This document shows positions 45,384 to 58,289 of a DNA stretch of 64,000 nucleotides, piece after piece (the first letter of the stretch is position 1; each line of letters starts with the position of its first letter). The notes beneath the pieces were generated by a model. It was not told where the DNA came from, did not search any database, and worked only from the letters and a program-made list of their open reading frames with translations. The stretch comes from Thamnidium elegans. Taxonomy: Eukaryota; Mucoromycota; Mucoromycetes; Mucorales; Mucoraceae. The stretch lies in contig JAIXMG010000034.1 of the NCBI GenBank assembly GCA_025201345.1, positions 358,241-422,240 of the forward strand, read 5' to 3'. The position numbers were made by a program, and so were the translations under genes.

Positions 45384-45470
45384 ATATTTCAAGATTTGAC
45401 TGACTCTGTGAAATTAGACCACCAGGTAATTTTATTTGAATAATATTGATAAATAATATACCGCGTATTA

Positions 45471-45930
45471 ATGGTATCCTGCATTTTTAAAAACATAGGA
45501 AAAAATAATTTTAATAAAGGTGATAAAACCAAAATGCCCTTGGTAATCTTTGGTGACGGGATGTTTAATAAAGACAGTGTTCCCATTAGAGGTAATATCT
45601 ATGGTGTTGCCTCCGTTGTACCTAAAAATCTAAGACGAAGAGAACAACTCGAGGAATTATGTTTAATAGGCATCAATGAGTTTCGAACTTCTGTAGTAAG
45701 TGCACATCATTCAATTGGGAACTTATAAATTAATTGCAAAAATAAGACGAACAGTTCCAAGAAATTTTAGTCCTCCGTTGCACACATTGCAAAACACTCT
45801 CATGGAATCGTGATACAAATGCTGCTCGAAATATGTAGGATATATCCTCATCAATCTGGGCAGGACATGGAAGACCTGAAATAGTTTGCAGGCAACAGCA
45901 ATAGTTATTGCTTTTTTATGCTGCCACTTT
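45471..45930 (+). pseudogene. TnpB/Fanzor-like RuvC C-terminal relic
   Basis: Encodes PLVIFGDGMFNKDSVPIRGN, ASVVPKNLRRREQLEE and INEFRTS. After a frame break in the first zinc pair (SKC remains in another frame, about 45695) come LRCTHCKTLSWNRDTNAARNM (second CxxC plus RuvC-III Asp), a TAG, and SSIWAGHGRPEI. This is the OrfB_Zn_ribbon/RuvC-III arrangement in correct order. It matches the fragment at 30671-30967 in NEF(K/R)TS, in the C..C spacing, in the D.NA..N block and in the SIW...RP ending, so the two belong to one lineage. Confidence 0.78.
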
Positions 45931-47418
45931 GAATGTGGTGTTCCCAGCACTTAATGGTTTTACACAAATATTTTCCAAATTTGTATCAGTTTTCTTTGGG
46001 AGTGTAGGAAACCAAATCTATAAAGTTACCCAAACCAATAAAAAAAAAGTAAACCATTCGTCAAATGTGTAAACCAGATACATTAATAATACAATTCAAT
46101 TTCGTTAGCTAATCAGAGTATCGGAAAGATGACATTGAAGGAAAAGGACATCTACTCATTGCCGTATTTCACAAAATGCATCAATACGGAGAGCTTTTTA
46201 TAAGTCAACCGACAATTCGTTATCATGATAAAGTTTGATCCGCATCTCCGCTAAAAAGAAAGGGCAAAAAAAAAAAGCGAATGATTAATGGTTGTATAGG
46301 TACATCTATTAAAGTGATTGATAAGCTTCTAAGTCTTATTGAATAGTTTTATAGGCCACAGTAAGAATAATAACACCAAAAAGTAGGTTTAAGTAAGTAC
46401 TAGATACCTTCTTTCAAACCCCTCTATTCTATTCTTCACATATTATAAGCCTCAACATATGGGTCGTAAAATGTGTTTGTGTAAGGGAAAAAATATTGAT
46501 CCATCAAGATAAAGAAACGGATTTAAATGATATGGCACTTTCACTTTATTTTATTTTTTTAAAAAAAAAGAAAAAAAAAAGAAAGAGAGGGGACGGTCTA
46601 TATAACACTACCTTACATATGTTGTACTCTACCCATAGCTGTACCATTCACTGCTCACGTAACTTTCAACTATCGTATATATATTTTTCGTTACGCGTAT
46701 AACCCTTTACCCTTGACCAAAATGCATCGTCATGACAAACCTCAAACCTAGCTTGTCACTTTAAACGAACCTGCTTTATCTGCACCATTTATATGCATAT
46801 TGTATCTATATCTATATCTAAGCTGATTGTGGTGTATACTACCCCCCCCCCTTTTTTTTCTTGAATAAGATGGTCTCTACATTTTCTATGTTTAGAACAA
46901 TTTTTAGATGTAATGTTAATGTCAATGTTTATAACATGTTGTTGAATTACTAGTGCTTTTAGTCGGTTGTTGTTGTTAGATGAGATGGCGTGAAAGAGGG
47001 GGAAAAAAAAAGAGAGACCAATTTTAAAGAATATTTGTAGCCAATTGGCTTTCAACCTCAGAAAATATCGTGCCTCAAGCAAGATGGTTTACACTAATTA
47101 GAATTATCAACATAAAACTGATCCTATGGTGTCATGGTACATTAACCTTGGGCTATTGGATTATCTATCATGGTTTCAATAAAGGATCCTCTCTGAAAAA
47201 TATACTTTTAAAAAGAAAACTATCGCTAACCAATGACTATAGTACATAAGTATATGTAACGCATGTGAACTTGAAAATGATTCTTGACAGCGTAAATAAA
47301 GATGAAAGCACAGAAAAACTATATTTAAACGTAGTATCGTTATAGAAAGAATTTAAAGGACGTTTGTAAGAAAATTTTCAGTCGTACTTTATAACAAGGA
47401 TTACATGTTATGGCTAAC

Positions 47419-47452
<34 letters not shown>

Positions 47453-50400
47453 TGTGAAATCAGTCGGTAAAAGACATTAAAGAAAATAATAAAGTGCAAG
47501 CTAGAGTACACATAACAATACCTTGATCTTAGTAATGTGAACAACATGAAGCTTCCTTATCAACTATATCATATTTGTCTATCTTTAACTAGTAACTAAT
47601 ACTTTATTAACCAATAATTTTTTCTTTTTCTTTGTAACTATAAGCTCTTTCCAACCAACAAGAAAAAGTTTCGTTCTTCAGTTACATAAAGTTATTTCGT
47701 CTTACTACATGAATTAAATAAGTAATACAAGTTTTTTCTTCTATTAACATGTGGAAAAAATAATAATAGTACCAGGACAGCCCTCCTTATACTATTCTCA
47801 ACGACCAGAACAATCATTATACAAAGTATATGTTGACGTGATTTTATAACCAGTGTGACGGATACAACAGGTGTGGAAATAAATCAGTCCTTGTATAGTA
47901 TATCAACGCTTTATTTTAAGGTAATAAAGATATAACGATATCCTTTTAGCTTGTATATTTTGCTTATGTTCAAAAAAATTATATATGCGCATTTTAAGAG
48001 AATTTTATGTTTAAAAGAAAAGGGGCGATATAGTTTAAATAGATATTGTAGCTTATTTTATTTTAAAAAATCATTATGTAAAATGGGACAGACGTTAGCC
48101 GTTCTCTTCTTCTTTTTTTAAATAAAAAAAGAAAAAGAAAAAGAAAAAGAAGAGACCGTTTTCCAAGCATAGCCAATGTGGAGGCCTTTATCCTTGTATG
48201 CTCTTCGCTTTTAATTCACTAACGGAAAAAGCCACCAGCAGGTCCCCCTAGTCAGAGAATTGCCAGAAGAAAAAACGCGATTTCCTTTGATTTCGCCTAG
48301 GTCTGTAATTTTGTCTACTTTGGAAAAAGAAAGGCTATTGGTTATTATGTTTACTGATTGGAATAAAAAAAATAGAGATAACACTAAGTATAGTATACAT
48401 TTTTTTTATACTTCAAACTTCTGACAGATCCTTAATTCCTGCACTGTTGGAGTTTTTTTTATATAAGGAGTTACACCAGTAAAGTGAAAAGTAGTATGCT
48501 GTCAAAATCAAACAAGTTCAGGTTATCAACACGATGGCGCCGTTGTTTATTACCCCTATTGTTCAGCTCAAGAAAAGATATAAAAAGTTAGAAATCTTGC
48601 ATATTTTTTTGTTGAAAACAGAATGTTATCAAGTGTCCATATAATAACTATGTTTGTTTGAACCAAGAACACCTCCTGTTTTATTAGTAGTATTATTTGC
48701 TAAATACTTTGGCCTTATTTTTTAAAAAAAATATAGCACCATTATGGACGATAAATAAAACTTAGAGCGAAGATGGGAATTCATAGGGATAAGCCAAACA
48801 TTAAGGCATTGTCTTTTTCTTTTATCATCTGGTCAATGGGAGGGCCGATCACCCCAAATTAAAAATACAATTGGCTGAGGAATGTGCCTATACTTTTTTT
48901 TTTTTTGACAGCATTATGCTCCTTACAAAGCTGAAGCTTATATATATATTTAGGCGGTGTTAGTTATTAGAACTTTTGCATAAATAAACCCATATGAGAG
49001 GATACATTGCTTTAGTCTCCCGGCGGAATTGTATTAAGTTAGGTACAAAGCTTTCTTTGTTCTGAGGGTCGGGCTGAACGAGTAGATAACACTCTAATAT
49101 AAAGGATAAGATATTATATTTCACAACAAAGTCCCACTTCTTGAACACAGTGGTAATTCCATAGACAAATGAATGTCATCATAGGTTAGGGACAACATTG
49201 TTATTGGACATAATAAGTGTGTATTATTATAAATAGAGACAATGCTATCGTATTTAGATAAAAAGCTTTATTGAATAAAAACACAAATGAAAAAAAAATG
49301 CATTCCTCTTGGTTCACAAAATAAGAATACTTTGTTACTAACAGGACAAGCAGCCACGGGAAGGCGAGAGTACTTCTGGTCCCAAAAAGTAAAAGTAGAT
49401 CCATCTGATCAGTAGAATAAACTACATCACAAAAGGAACTACTTTTAAAATACTACATATTCTTACTTTCCAATACAAAGGCCACCCCCACAATTACGAG
49501 CACAAAAGATTTTTCAGTAAGGACTCTAAGTCAGAGGCACGGAGCGGACATAAATGTCGGCACCGAAATTCCACCAACCCATCCCAACCAGCAAACCGAT
49601 ATCCATCAACTATGTTTTTCCATTACAGAAAAAGAGAAGATGATTGAGGAAGATACCGTATGACACAGCTAAGGAACTGCACCAATTGCCCGTCGAATGC
49701 ATTAAGATTCCAGTATAAAAACAGCCCGCAAGGATAGTATCAGAATGTAGCCACCAGATGAACTATAAGAATGTATTCGATTTTGGCAGAAAAGAAAACA
49801 AACTAGTTTGGTAGGTATCTCTTCGTCTCACAACTTACAACTCCAGAAATAAGAAAATGCCACATGCAATGTTGACGCCAGTTCTGATCCCAAGCCTAAT
49901 GGTGCGACAAAAGACTTTCGTTTTCTTAAATCTCAATCCCATTTATACACTACCTTGGGACAACTTGAAAGTAATTTACTATAAAAAAAAAGAGTTAATA
50001 TCAAAGAAGTTAATAAAATAAGAGTATATTTACCTAAAAAAAAAAACCAGTGAAAACGCGTTCAATAAACCAAGCAAATACTAAAAAGTTGCCACTACAA
50101 AAAAAAACATATATTTATCCCTAATGGTGTGCCATGTTTTTGAGAAAGTAGCGCCTGGGCTGTTGAAGCATTCAGACACAGGAGACAAAGAGAGAGGGTA
50201 TTTTAAGACCCCACACTACAGACTGACCACCTTGAAGTTCTTGGACTGTAATTAGCACCGAATATGTAGTAAAAAGGTATAAAGAGTTTTTTTTTTTTTT
50301 TTCTGTTTACTTTGCAAATAAATCTTTTGGGTTTGGCAGACCTTTTTATGTTACACAACTCCTTCCATAAAAAAAAAAAAAAAACCACCCTCTCTTTCCT

Positions 50401-52434
50401 CTTTTTTTTTTTAAATCTAACCCATCTATTTGATGACCCTTTGTATACATATTGTATACCAACTATTCCTTGTTTTTAAAAGAAAAGAGATATAGTTAAG
50501 AAATACTTTTCATTTCGTCATGGGAATATGCAAGTAAATACATCAACAGATAAAAAAATTAACACGCCGCCTACGTATATAAAGAGGGCGTAAAAAGGAA
50601 TCCTTTTTTTCCTTTTCCTTTTTTCCTCAGCTCTGTATTATGGTATTATCCTTGTGTCGGGCAGGTGTCATTAATTCTGTTATACAAGGATTTACTTGTT
50701 TGGTGGTAATAAGAGGTATTCGTTTTGACTTGGCCCTGCCCTAGTTTAAAAAGATTCGTCGCAGCTAGCACACACTTTTTTTTTTCTTTTTAAAAAAAAA
50801 GTGGATTGGAATCGTTGTAAAATGGGGGAGAGAATTAGTCGCAACTCTTTGGGCTCACATTTCTCGTTTTCTGGAGACGTAATTTACCTTCCACTTTGTA
50901 AGTACTGATGGGATAAGAGTCCACTACGCTAGGGATTACTTTTTTTGAAATCAGCCATAATGGCCATCTTCGAACCTGTAAACATATTCTTGCGCTACAT
51001 GATACTTGCCTTAAAGCTTCTTCTTGTCCTTCCAGTTGATTCCTGTTGCGGTAATGGAGTCTAGGTAAAAAAATTCTTCTGTTGCATTTCCAATAAGACA
51101 GTCGAGTGGGGGCAGTCGAGCGCACATTTTATATGTATCATCTATTGTATTATATTGGTTAGCTTTAGATGAATGATATAACTTGGCCACAGGGGATTGT
51201 AGTTATTCATTACGAGCATACTTCCTTTTGGGTCTTGAAAGAGTTTCCACCTTCACGTGGTAAGGCCTGTTAACCAATACTATTAGTACTGGGAACTGAG
51301 AGAAACTCATCTTTTTTTATTATTATTAAATAAAACTGTTCTTTTTAATCCGTAATAGCTTTTTTTTTTCATTTTGAAAAAGGGAAATATGGCAAAATAT
51401 TTTGATATGACTAAAGTTAATACTTTTACAGTAGCTGCTCCATTTAGTAATATGCGAGTCAAGGCATGTTCGATTATAGGTGAAATTTTTGAGAATAGTA
51501 TATAACAACGGTGTTATTACTTGTTAAATACTTTGACGTATAACCAGATAACGAGGGAATTAAAAGAAAAAACATTTGGGTAACAAAGAAACCAAAAGAA
51601 GAAGAAAAAGATAGCGTATTCGTATTAAGATAGGTAAATATTTTGATACTGTACTGAATGATGATACCGATACTAAAGTTTGATGAAGGTTTGAGTATTT
51701 CAATGGGCTAGGTATTGTATTACATATCATAATGGATAAGTATATACGATTATTTCATGTTAGTACCAAATATTTTCGATTGGATTAAATCCAGTCTTTG
51801 AGGGATACGGTTTACTTGTAATAAACCAGTGATTACGTTTTTACTCAGAGTGGTACAATTGCTCATGACGATTCTTATAACAAAGAATAGGTATAAGATT
51901 AACACAGTAAAATGGTAATAATAATGGCTCTACTGAATTTGTTTTTTTTTTTTTGAAAAGCTTAATGTTTTTTTTTGTTTATTAACAAATAGAGTATGGG
52001 ATCTATATTCTAATGCAACGTTTAATGACCCCAAGAAAAATATAGCTATAACTTGGAGCCTTCTACTTTTGAAAAAAAAAAAAGAAAGATATATTGTTGG
52101 TCAAATGGAAAATAGTAAAGTATGATTAGTTTGTATGCTAACACCTTATCAGGTACTAGCATGAAATAATAAGGAATGTAATGGGTAGCTATCATAGTCA
52201 GCAGTTGGTGGGTATAATGATGGTTTCCAAGGTAAAAAGGAGGTATGGCTGATGCTGTCAAAATCCAACAAATTCAGGTATATTTGAAAAGTATTTGATA
52301 ACATTACGGGGCATCCAATAAAAGGAAAAGAAACCTTCTTTTAAAAAAGGGGGATTTTAAGCATAATAAACCTCTCTACTATAGACATTCATAATAATAC
52401 ATTTACCTGTGCCAAAAAAAGTCAAATGCTCTTG

Positions 52435-52465
<31 letters not shown>

Positions 52466-53779
52466 CGTTGCTGAATCTGGTAAGCCAATGTTTTTGATGC
52501 TTTAATACAAAAGCGTTCTTTTGATATATGAACAGGATATTTGATATAATGGTATTACACAGAGTACTATTATAAAAGTAAAAGGATTTATTCTCTGTAC
52601 AAAAACCAATGCATGCTTTCATTATACAAATAATTCACACCAGTAGAAAATTGCCTTTTTTTTCTCTCTGAAGGCGCAACCTTATTTAATGAAAAAAAAA
52701 AAAAAAAAAGAAAAAAGAAAAAACTCATTTAGCAACAATGAGTATAATGATTACAAGTAGTAGCAATTCAATTAATAGCTTATCGTCATTGACATTACGG
52801 GCAATGAAGCTGTTGAAGACGATTTTAAAGCCATCTTATCTATGTCTTCATTCAAGAAAAAAAAAAAAAAAAAAAGGCAAACGGGAAAGGTACACGGGTA
52901 TAGTTTAAACTTTATTAAAATGTAATAATTTAACTATTCAACTAGGCCTACGTTAAGCATTTCAATCAGTTTACATAAAGATGACTTTTTTACAAGTAGG
53001 TTCAACATCTACTTGTTACTAAGTAAAAGGATTAAACTTGGTCTTGTGATATATGTCTTAACTAGTGGAGTGATCGGATAACGGGAGAACAAAAAGGATA
53101 ATTGGATCCTTGAAAGAAGCCTATCTTGATCACAAATTTTCATCTATAAGGCTGGGAAAATAAATAAAAAGCATGCTGATATTTGTATATATATGTATTG
53201 AATTGAGAATACTTACCTATTTAGAAAAGATGGATATTTTATATGTAATAGCTCTTCCAGTTGAATAGTATAGTCATTTCCGTCTATTAAAGATCAAAAG
53301 TGAGAGTGTGATTCAGAAACTTTTTTTTGTTTAGTAAACATACCTATTTGATATTGTAAAGGGTATTTGGGAATGATTTTGTGTGTACTCTTTGTTAATC
53401 AGCAAATGCTCGTTTTATCCTTCGATTACAATCATAAAAAACTTGAAGTAATACTATATTTTGGCTTCATTTCTCAGTGGCATTGTTAAATAATTAGACA
53501 GTTACCCCCAAAGCACAACAACAAAAGCATTTTCGATTTTTCAATTAACTTTCAAGTGGTTCAGCCAAACGAAAAACTTCAAAGAGGGGCAAGATGTTTT
53601 GGACTTGACGTTCTATTGCTGATTTTGCCGGGTTTCTTTTCTTGATACGCTATGGTCGATTTTACGAGATATAATCCATATTTATCTTGATATTTTATTG
53701 TCGAAATCATTTATTACACCTCTTTTGATATTCTACCACTGATTTTGCTAGAAAGCATTTATGTTTCTCTTGATTTGTT

Positions 53780-53815
<36 letters not shown>

Positions 53816-53989
53816 TGATTATATAAGATGGCAGAAAATACTTATCTTATTATATGAGCTTAGGGATAAAGTATTTTTCTGCCATCTTTCTTTTTGAGTT
53901 TATTTTTTTCACGCTCTTCTTCCTCTTCCTCATCCTTTTATGCCTCTATATTATAGACAAGTTATTTTTAGTACACATAGCTAAGTCGT
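45931..53989. other. Gene-poor region with homopolymers and unidentified relics
   Basis: About 8 kb with no gene I can support. It contains T/A palindromes (46555-46572, 50771-50800), an (ATT)n array at 47418-47452, a near-perfect purine/pyrimidine inverted repeat at 48108-48152, A-runs at 52439-52465, 52690-52709 and 52856-52875, and a T-run at 53786-53811. Two short similar segments (48495-48522 and 52252-52278), each ending in CAGGT, may be remnants of a duplicated exon. Minus-strand pieces near 50900-51120 look protein-like (LDCLIGNATEEFFYLDSI in one frame) but are broken and unidentified. Confidence 0.4.
47418..47452 (+). repeat. (ATT)n microsatellite
   Basis: About eleven uninterrupted ATT units in intergenic DNA. 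Confidence 0.9.
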
Positions 53990-54064
53990 TTAATATATAT
54001 ATATGTATATCTTACCGTCATATAATGTATCCAAAAAGGATTTTTTAGCAGCAGCAGCAGTAGC

Positions 54065-54119
<55 letters not shown>

Positions 54120-54559
54120 ATAGTTGAAGTTTTCAAAGGCTTCGAATCAAAATGATCTTCCACCAAAGGTCTTGTAGTGGAAATAATTGCATTGACTAAA
54201 GAAGGAAATGTTTTTTCTTTAGTCGTTGCAATTGATGCGAGCCCACGCTCCTTGGAAACAGAAGTTTCAAATTCCTTACCTGCAGCAACAAGTAAAACAT
54301 CTGAGGGAACTGATTCCTTCAAAAATACACCACAAGATGGTGGTAAAAGCATAGATATAACTGGTGAACCAGCACCAGTGGTTACAGGCTCAAAAGAGTC
54401 TTCTTTTAAATTTGGTACGTGACCAAAAGAAAAAGATCCAAAATTGCCAACTACTAACTCTTGTCCATAAACAGGCATTTCCTCAAAAGAGTCAATATCC
54501 ATTGGTTGATGTATCCAAGTAATATTAGAGTAATGTAATTTAGACATGGTTTTATACAA
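53990..54559 (-). CDS. Hypothetical protein with a poly-Thr tract
   Basis: A 189-codon frame. An in-frame ATG at 54547 (MSKLHYSNITWIHQPMDIDS) is also possible. The first 130 residues have normal composition (PVYGQELVVGNFGSFSFGHV, ISMLLPPSCGVFLKESVPSD) and suggest a real exon. Then about 18 Thr, encoded by a trinucleotide array, and an Ala/Lys stretch lead to LDTLYDG at a GTAAGA donor-like site (about 54014). A second exon to the left is likely, and the tail KIYIYIY is probably intron read-through. The product is not recognised. Confidence 0.45.
54055..54121 (+). repeat. (AGT)n / (AGC)n trinucleotide array
   Basis: About 22 units of TAG/AGT preceded by AGC units. In the minus-strand reading frame it encodes poly-Thr and poly-Ala. 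Confidence 0.9.
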
Positions 54560-55042
54560 GTGTGATACTCGCTATCAACTTACATAAAATTATATACAGA
54601 TACAAAGTTAGCTACATATTACTTTGATTCCTTTGTATTACGTTATAAGGAATGATAAATATGTGTATAACAAAGCACGGTGTAACAGCTAAAAGTGATA
54701 CAATGATACATTTTCTATAATCAGATTTGTTGTTGTGAGTAATCTATAACCAACGTGCTTATCCATAAAATGGTTATGTATCTATATGCTCTTTTTAACT
54801 TACAATCATGTCATGCTGAGACCATCTTATTTATTTTCTAAAAGTCTATAAAAAAGCTCTTATTTTCAATTTAATAAAACAATAATCTCTTTCAGTCTGA
54901 TAAACTTTTTTTTTTTTTTTTGATATTTACACTGTCAATATCACAGTTGATCGTGTTATAATCAATATATAGTGTGGTAAAGTGTAAAAAGAGTATAATA
55001 AGATAAGAACGATTTACGTAATAAAGTAGAATAAAATATTTA

Positions 55043-55615
55043 GGTAAAAAGTAGAAGAAGATGATGATTATGATGAAGACACTACTACTATTTACACTGA
55101 TTTTGTCATCAATGGATTTAAAATCAAAACTCTAATTGATAGTAGCGTTGCAAAGACTTGTATGTCTCAAGAATTAATAGAAAAAAAACTTGGATCGAAA
55201 ATCGATTTATGTAGACAAAGTATATTTACCCTTGGAAATAGCACCAAAAAATGTGGACTTGGATTGATCTATGATGTGCCCATCAAAGCTGGAGGTGTTA
55301 TTACTACACCTTTAGTCGTTGGAAACAACTGGTTAAACCCTGCAAAGGATGTAGTCGATTATAAACAAAAACTATTATCTGTTACTTATATATAAAAAAA
55401 CAACTAAAGGACTTATTATTCAAGCTGTAACAAAAATCCCTACAAAAGTTATTGAGCCTCAAATAAAAACCATTGTAGAAGATGAAGATGTTACTCTTTT
55501 TACTATCGCTCCTGAATCTGAAATAGAAACTTATCAACGTTCTGATGATGATGTCGAAGCTAAAGGATATGACCTAAACACTAATCTACATAGATCCACG
55601 GAGTCTGTGCTTTAA
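55043..55615 (+). pseudogene. Retropepsin-like fragment of an LTR element
   Basis: From about 55043 the frame reads an acidic lead (EEDDDYDEDTTTIYTDF), then FVINGFKIKTLIDSSVAKTC, where the usual retropepsin DSGA has become DSSVA, then LVVGNNWLNPAKDVV in the place of the second protease half. The frame stops at 55395 and continues in another frame to 55615 (TKIPTKVIEPQIKTIVEDED). A LTR-like TATA/R/U5 segment lies at 54848-54906. It has the linker-protease layout of Ty3-type pol but no RT follows. A relic; the missing Gly argues against activity. Confidence 0.55.
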
Positions 55616-55705
55616 TAAAAAAAAATTACTGTTGAGGATGCTTATACCATAGTTACTTATGCCTTTATTTAATACCAGATATATATATGTATATATATTT
55701 ATATA

Positions 55706-55877
55706 CAGTAGCGGCTCTATTTAAGGGCGGCCAAAATTCTCAGAAAATCCACCCTTAAATCGATTATTAGCGATAATAGTGGTGCTAAAGCGGGGGACGG
55801 AAGAAGGTGTCCTGGAGAAATCCACCTTAAATAGAGCCTACCCTTAAATCGAACACCCTTAAATAGAGCCGCTACTG
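55706..55877. mobile_element. Mariner-type MITE, 172 bp
   Basis: A perfect 22-bp terminal inverted repeat starts CAGTAGCGGCTCTATTTAAG, flanked by TA on both sides (55704-55705, 55878-55879). There is no coding capacity. The motif CCCTTAAAT recurs inside. TA target plus CAGT-type ends place it with Tc1/mariner. It lies 6 bp from the end of TIR element copy B. Confidence 0.92.
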
Positions 55878-55885
55878 TATACGTA

Positions 55886-57370
55886 CACCACGGCGAGAAA
55901 TAGCGCTAAATCTTAAGCACTGGAATGCTTGGGGAAGCACTAGCGCTAATTTTAAGCAGGTGAAAAAAAAAAAAAAATCACTGGAAATTGGAGCCCCATC
56001 TTTTCAAGCTCAGGGTTAGCTTTTTTTCACAAAAAAATAAAAAAGAAATACTAGTAAAAATTATGTTCTTGAAAAAAAAAACCATTTCAACGCTTGGTGA
56101 AGCGCTAGCGCTAAATTTAGCACTGAATTTTTTTTTTTATGTACCATTTGACATATTGTTATTTTATCTTCCGCTTAATAAAAGACTTTATAAACTATGC
56201 TTTTTTTTTTTCAAGCTTCACTCTATTCAACTACTTTATAACTATTTTACTTTTTAAAATGAATATTACGACCGTTAGTTACAGCAATAAAAAAAGACCC
56301 TACTGCTAGCTCTATAAAATATTGTAAATAATAAAGATGTAATTCTAATTTATTGTACATATACTGAATTTTTTATAATAAGCCTATCTCGTAATAATTT
56401 GCAAATCACTATCGAAGTAGAAGCTCCTTTTTTTAAAAAGTCAAAAATATATCCTTTTTTTTTTTTAAGACAAACGAAATAATTTACACTACTATTACAA
56501 GTCGTTTATCTTGCTGGCATTTTTTGAACATGTCTTGATTGAAAGCTGTTGAAAGCGAAATGACATAGTACCAATTGGACGACCTAACTTGTTTATTTAT
56601 CAAGTCAGTCTTTTGAATTAAATCAACAGTTGAAATAATGTCGGCGAATCCCGAGATTAATAACACTGGGGATTCGTTTTTTTTTTAGTATAAATATTTC
56701 GATTTTTTTTAATTGCTTTTTTTTATTTTATTTTATCGCTTTTCCTTTCCCTTTATTTTTTTTTTCTTTTTATCGCTTTTTCTTAATAAAATAAAATAAA
56801 GTTCTCTTGAACTTTACTTATATAATTTTTTCGCCATGTTGTAACTCATCTCATTCTTTGAAATCAGGTAATGCTATTAAGCATAAACTATGAAGACAAC
56901 TACATATATCTAATATTCTATAATTTCTATTTTTATTACTGCTTGCTTAAAGGGTGCTTACTTTAATAAATTTTGCTAAAAGGTGACTCCTTTTTTTTTA
57001 TTATTGTCCGTATCAAAATATAATAACAAACTATAATACACATATACCCTTCCATTTCTTAATATATACATTTACGTATAAATAAATAATAAAAATGCTC
57101 GCTTTTTTTTTCAGAATCTCTTTTTTTTTATATACCTGAATATATAAATATTTATTACAAAATGTGCTATAATTATTATATTATTGAATAAATATTTTAT
57201 ACCATGACCTAATTAATTCCATACCGTCGTAATGCTGTTTTTTTTGGTTAAATGTGCACCAACGCTTAATCTAGCGATAATGATCAGCCAAGCATTAGTC
57301 GTAACTGAAGCGCTAGCGCTAAACCAAGAATCAGTGCTTGGAACGCTAAGCGCTATTTCTTGCCTTGGTG
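55886..57370 (-). mobile_element. TIR element copy B (1485 bp, both ends present)
   Basis: Ends are CACCACGGCGAGAAATAGCG and, inverted, CACCAAGGCAAGAAATAGCG (2 mismatches). Near both ends AGCGCTAGCGCT and palindromic repeats recur, as in copy A (13310-13375) and copy C (59400-59474). The interior holds a short frame on the minus strand (56666-56484) coding LISGFADIISTVDLIQKTDL, shared by all three copies but too small for a transposase. No clear target duplication is visible (flanks ...GTATACGTA and AATATATCTT), so the superfamily cannot be assigned. Confidence 0.75.
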
Positions 57371-57781
57371 AATATATCTTTATGTAAATACTCGAAATCA
57401 ATAGAATAATTCAGTAACAAAATAAACCTCCTATACAAAGCCTTCACAATACTCGTTGTTGCCTTCTCTTTCTTTATCAGCTTTTACCTTTTATCTTATA
57501 TTCTTTATTACCTTTATTTATCCCTATTCTAAACTATTACTACTACAAAAAAAAACACGTATTTATGCAAATAAAATCTAATGTTGTCTCGTTTCTACTA
57601 AAGCTTTGTGATTGTCGTCAAACTAATTAGAAGATCTAAAGCGTTTATTTTACAACATCAGGTTTACATAACTATTGCTGATTTAGTCTATAATGAGATT
57701 GCCATTTTTTTTTTCTTCTTCCTATGACAAAAAAAAAAAAAAAAAAAAAAAAAGGCACACTTTATAAGTATAAATGACTTT

Positions 57782-57930
57782 TATATTTATATCATAACTT
57801 ATTTAATTTTATATACATGTATAGTTTTTATATTTATCTTTATCATATTTTATTTAATTTTATATACATGTATAGTTTTTATATTTATCTTTATCGTGTT
57901 TTATTTAATCTTATATATATATATATGTAT
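57782..57930 (+). repeat. 51-bp tandem repeat, about 3 units
   Basis: Units of TAGTTTTTATATTTATCTTT... ending ACATGTA, slightly diverged, in AT-rich DNA between TIR element copies B and C. Any reading frame here is a by-product. Confidence 0.85.
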
Positions 57931-58289
57931 TATGCCCCCTATCACTCTTTAATAATTATAAAAAAAACCCCTGTCTTTTTTCACGCGCCAATTAACGTTA
58001 ATCGCCACTTAAAGTTTATACAAACAGTCTCACTCCCTTCCCAAACAGTGTTTTTGAGTAAAGGAATCATACTGTATACAATAAAAAAACCGAAGGGGAG
58101 GTAACATAAAAGCACTATACTGCTATAATAAAAGTTGATTGCAAACTGTACTTTCTTTTTCTTTTTCTTTTTTTGCAATTCCTTATACGCAACCTCAGCA
58201 TCTAATGCCGTTGGTAATCTGATCATGTACAAGATCTTTACAATGACTACGAAAGTATAGAGATGTTAAAGCAAGATTATGACGTTTTA

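Noticed and set aside
57981..58232. An 83-codon minus-strand frame starting MYMIRLPTALDAEVAYKELQ
   Set aside because: The first 20 residues look protein-like, but a poly-Lys stretch and unrelated sequence follow; not enough for a gene.
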